From a virus: a stretch of 37,970 bases of DNA. The stretch is taken from positions 1-37,970 of the IMG/VR virus record IMGVR_UViG_3300011987_000007. One strand, given 5' to 3'. Made by a program: the position numbers and the translations under genes. This document shows, one piece after another, positions 36,619 to 37,970 of this stretch (the stretch's first letter is position 1; every line of letters begins with the position of its first letter). The notes under the pieces are model-generated. The model was given only the letters and a program-made list of their open reading frames with translations. It was not told where the DNA came from and searched no databases.

Positions 36619-37970
36619 GTGAGCCTGCCAGCGGAAGTGCTCTTCGGGACGGTCATAGGCTCACACTTCGCGGCTGTGGTCGATGGTTCGGATACGGGCA
36701 CCGACCCGGATTCTGTGGCTCTGACGGGGCAGGTGACGTTCACCCCCGACTTGGTGGACGGGACAGGTCGGTGGAATGGTCGGCTGCTGATCACGACCTC
36801 CACCCCGCCGGTGATGTTGACGGTTCAGCCGGTCCCGGTCGAGCTGACCGCGGGCGCGTACTCGGTGAGCCTGATCGCCACCGACATAGCTGACGCGCTG
36901 CCAACGGCCTTCACGTGGACGGCCAGCTTCAACCTGTCCGCGAACGGTGCACCGGTGAGCATTCCCCCGGTCACGTTCGTGCTGCCCTCCGGGACGACCG
37001 TCGACGTGACACTGGTGGCACCGGTGTCGACCTCGGACGGCTGGGAGGCGTACGTCTCTGTTGCCGCGTCCGCTGCTGCCGCTGCCGCCTCCGCTGCGTC
37101 CGCTGCCGCGTCGGCTGCGTCTGCCGCTATGGCCGGCGGCACGATGGGCAAGAACCTGTTCGACCAGTCCGCTGCGTCCGGCCCGAACCTGTTCTGGAAC
37201 GGCGCCGCGGACACGCCCGTCACCCTCTCCGGCTACTACGCCTCCGCCAAGATCCCCGTCGTTGTCGGCACCGCCTACACGATCAACAACGCCCGCGACA
37301 TCGCCTTCTTCAAAGCTGACGGCACCCACACCGCCACCTCGGCATACGTCAACAACACGACGTCGGCGCCCTACACGTTCACGCCATCCGGGCTCGATGC
37401 GTTCATCGGCTACAACGTCACGACGGCGAACCTTCCGTTGTCACAGATGGAGGTCGGATCGTCGGTCACCAGTTATGAGCCGTACGGCGTGTACGTCCCG
37501 CACCTCCTCGTCAGCGGCGCGTATGCGACGGACACGCTCGCAGCGATCGAAACGTCTGCGGCCTCCGCCCGCCGTGCCGGTGGGGTGACGGTCTACAAGA
37601 CCGGCAACGACATGCTCGTCCGGTCGGCGTTCGACGGGACCCGTGACATTGTCATGCCGGTCGCGCTCGCCGGGCAGCTCGCTGCTGGCGGTGAGGTCAT
37701 GGTGATCCTGCGCCTGGACACCGCCCCGTCATATGTGTCGCTGGTGCCATCTGCTGCTGCCGACGCCTCGGTCTGGCCCGCCATCGCGAGCACCGTGGCG
37801 TCGACCGCGATCCACGGCCCATCCGACGACAACTGCCCGATCAACGTCGGGTGGACCTACATCGGCGCGAACCACGGATACAACGGTGGCTCGACCGTCA
37901 CCATGACCGCGCACGGGAAGACGGCCGCGGACCGTGGGTCGCAGTGGAGCGACGGCACCCGCACCTACAC
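36619..37970 (+). CDS. Tail fibre, N-terminal part (3' partial, continues at base 1)
   Basis: Open from GTG 36619 to the right edge (450 complete codons), no stop. Residues 1-140 are beta-rich (LTAGAYSVSLIATDIADALPTAF). Residues about 150-180 are an Ala/Ser low-complexity stretch like those linking fibre segments. Residues about 182-300 form a carbohydrate-binding-like beta-sandwich (NLFDQSAASGPNLFWNG ... QMEVGSSVTSYEPYG is a pattern shared by many phage tail proteins). Residues after 325 duplicate the start of the window (see repeats). With bases 1-2046 it gives about 1005 residues. It likely makes the first contact with the host surface. Confidence 0.82.
   Translation, partial: MSLPAEVLFGTVIGSHFAAVVDGSDTGTDPDSVALTGQVTFTPDLVDGTGRWNGRLLITTSTPPVMLTVQPVPVELTAGAYSVSLIATDIADALPTAFTWTASFNLSANGAPVSIPPVTFVLPSGTTVDVTLVAPVSTSDGWEAYVSVAASAAAAAASAASAAASAASAAMAGGTMGKNLFDQSAASGPNLFWNGAADTPVTLSGYYASAKIPVVVGTAYTINNARDIAFFKADGTHTATSAYVNNTTSAPYTFTPSGLDAFIGYNVTTANLPLSQMEVGSSVTSYEPYGVYVPHLLVSGAYATDTLAAIETSAASARRAGGVTVYKTGNDMLVRSAFDGTRDIVMPVALAGQLAAGGEVMVILRLDTAPSYVSLVPSAAADASVWPAIASTVASTAIHGPSDDNCPINVGWTYIGANHGYNGGSTVTMTAHGKTAADRGSQWSDGTRTY
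37591..37970. repeat. Right copy of the near-repeat shared with the left end
   Basis: This is the counterpart of 1-380 with the same reading frame. The two copies differ at about 46 positions by eye, mainly in the segment of bases 37710-37830, and the final 83 bases are identical. See the left copy for the interpretation. Confidence 0.85.

Overview
The window reads as one essentially complete genome (about 37.6 kb) of a temperate, long-tailed (siphovirus-type) phage of a high-GC Gram-positive host, most likely an actinomycete. The grounds are a GC-rich sequence throughout, dense gene packing with many ATGA/GTGA overlaps, frequent GTG starts, and a canonical HK97-like order of HNH, TerS, TerL, portal, MuF, scaffold, capsid, connectors, tail and lysis genes. 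No host gene is visible. The only tRNA-like sequence is a 3' fragment of a serine tRNA, which forms the probable attP core.

The sequence appears circular and has been opened inside the large tail-fibre gene. The last 380 bases (37591-37970) align without gaps to the first 380 (1-380), with about 46 differences by eye, and the final 83 bases are identical. The open frame that starts at 36619 and runs off the right edge therefore continues, in frame, into the frame open at base 1 that ends at 2046. The two versions of the overlap look like two alleles of a variable fibre domain.

Layout. 1-5294, rightward: end of the tail fibre, two small membrane-type proteins, endolysin, conserved Cys protein, holin, beta-helix spike, an 11-residue Trp-rich peptide and a strong terminator. 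5365-6179, leftward: four tiny overlapping genes, a candidate lysogeny-expressed cluster. 6198-8221: attP with arm-type repeats, tyrosine integrase, repressor and a divergent operator region. 8222-19547, rightward early operon: excisionase-like protein, GIY-YIG protein, a 10-residue Trp-rich peptide, several Cys-rich zinc proteins, HNH-AP2 endonuclease, PD-(D/E)XK exonuclease plus RecT-like annealer, RusA-like resolvase, orphan DNA methyltransferase, replication-type winged-helix protein with iteron-like repeats, an HslV/proteasome-beta-like hydrolase, and a zinc/HTH protein. 19655-37970, rightward late genes: two membrane proteins, HNH, terminase with a possible cos region, portal, MuF, scaffold, capsid with an inserted domain, connectors, tail tube protein with an Ig-like tail, frameshifted tail chaperones, a tape measure with tandem repeats and a lytic transglycosylase domain, and the tail tip.

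How it works together: repressor and Xis are divergently transcribed around palindromes that could form the lysis/lysogeny switch. Integrase and attP direct insertion into a tRNA-Ser gene. Exonuclease, RecT and RusA would handle recombination-dependent replication, and the late operon builds and releases the virion. The most unusual items are the HslV-like hydrolase with its catalytic Thr, Asp and Lys apparently intact, the two CWWW-type micro-ORFs, and the allelic fibre ends.
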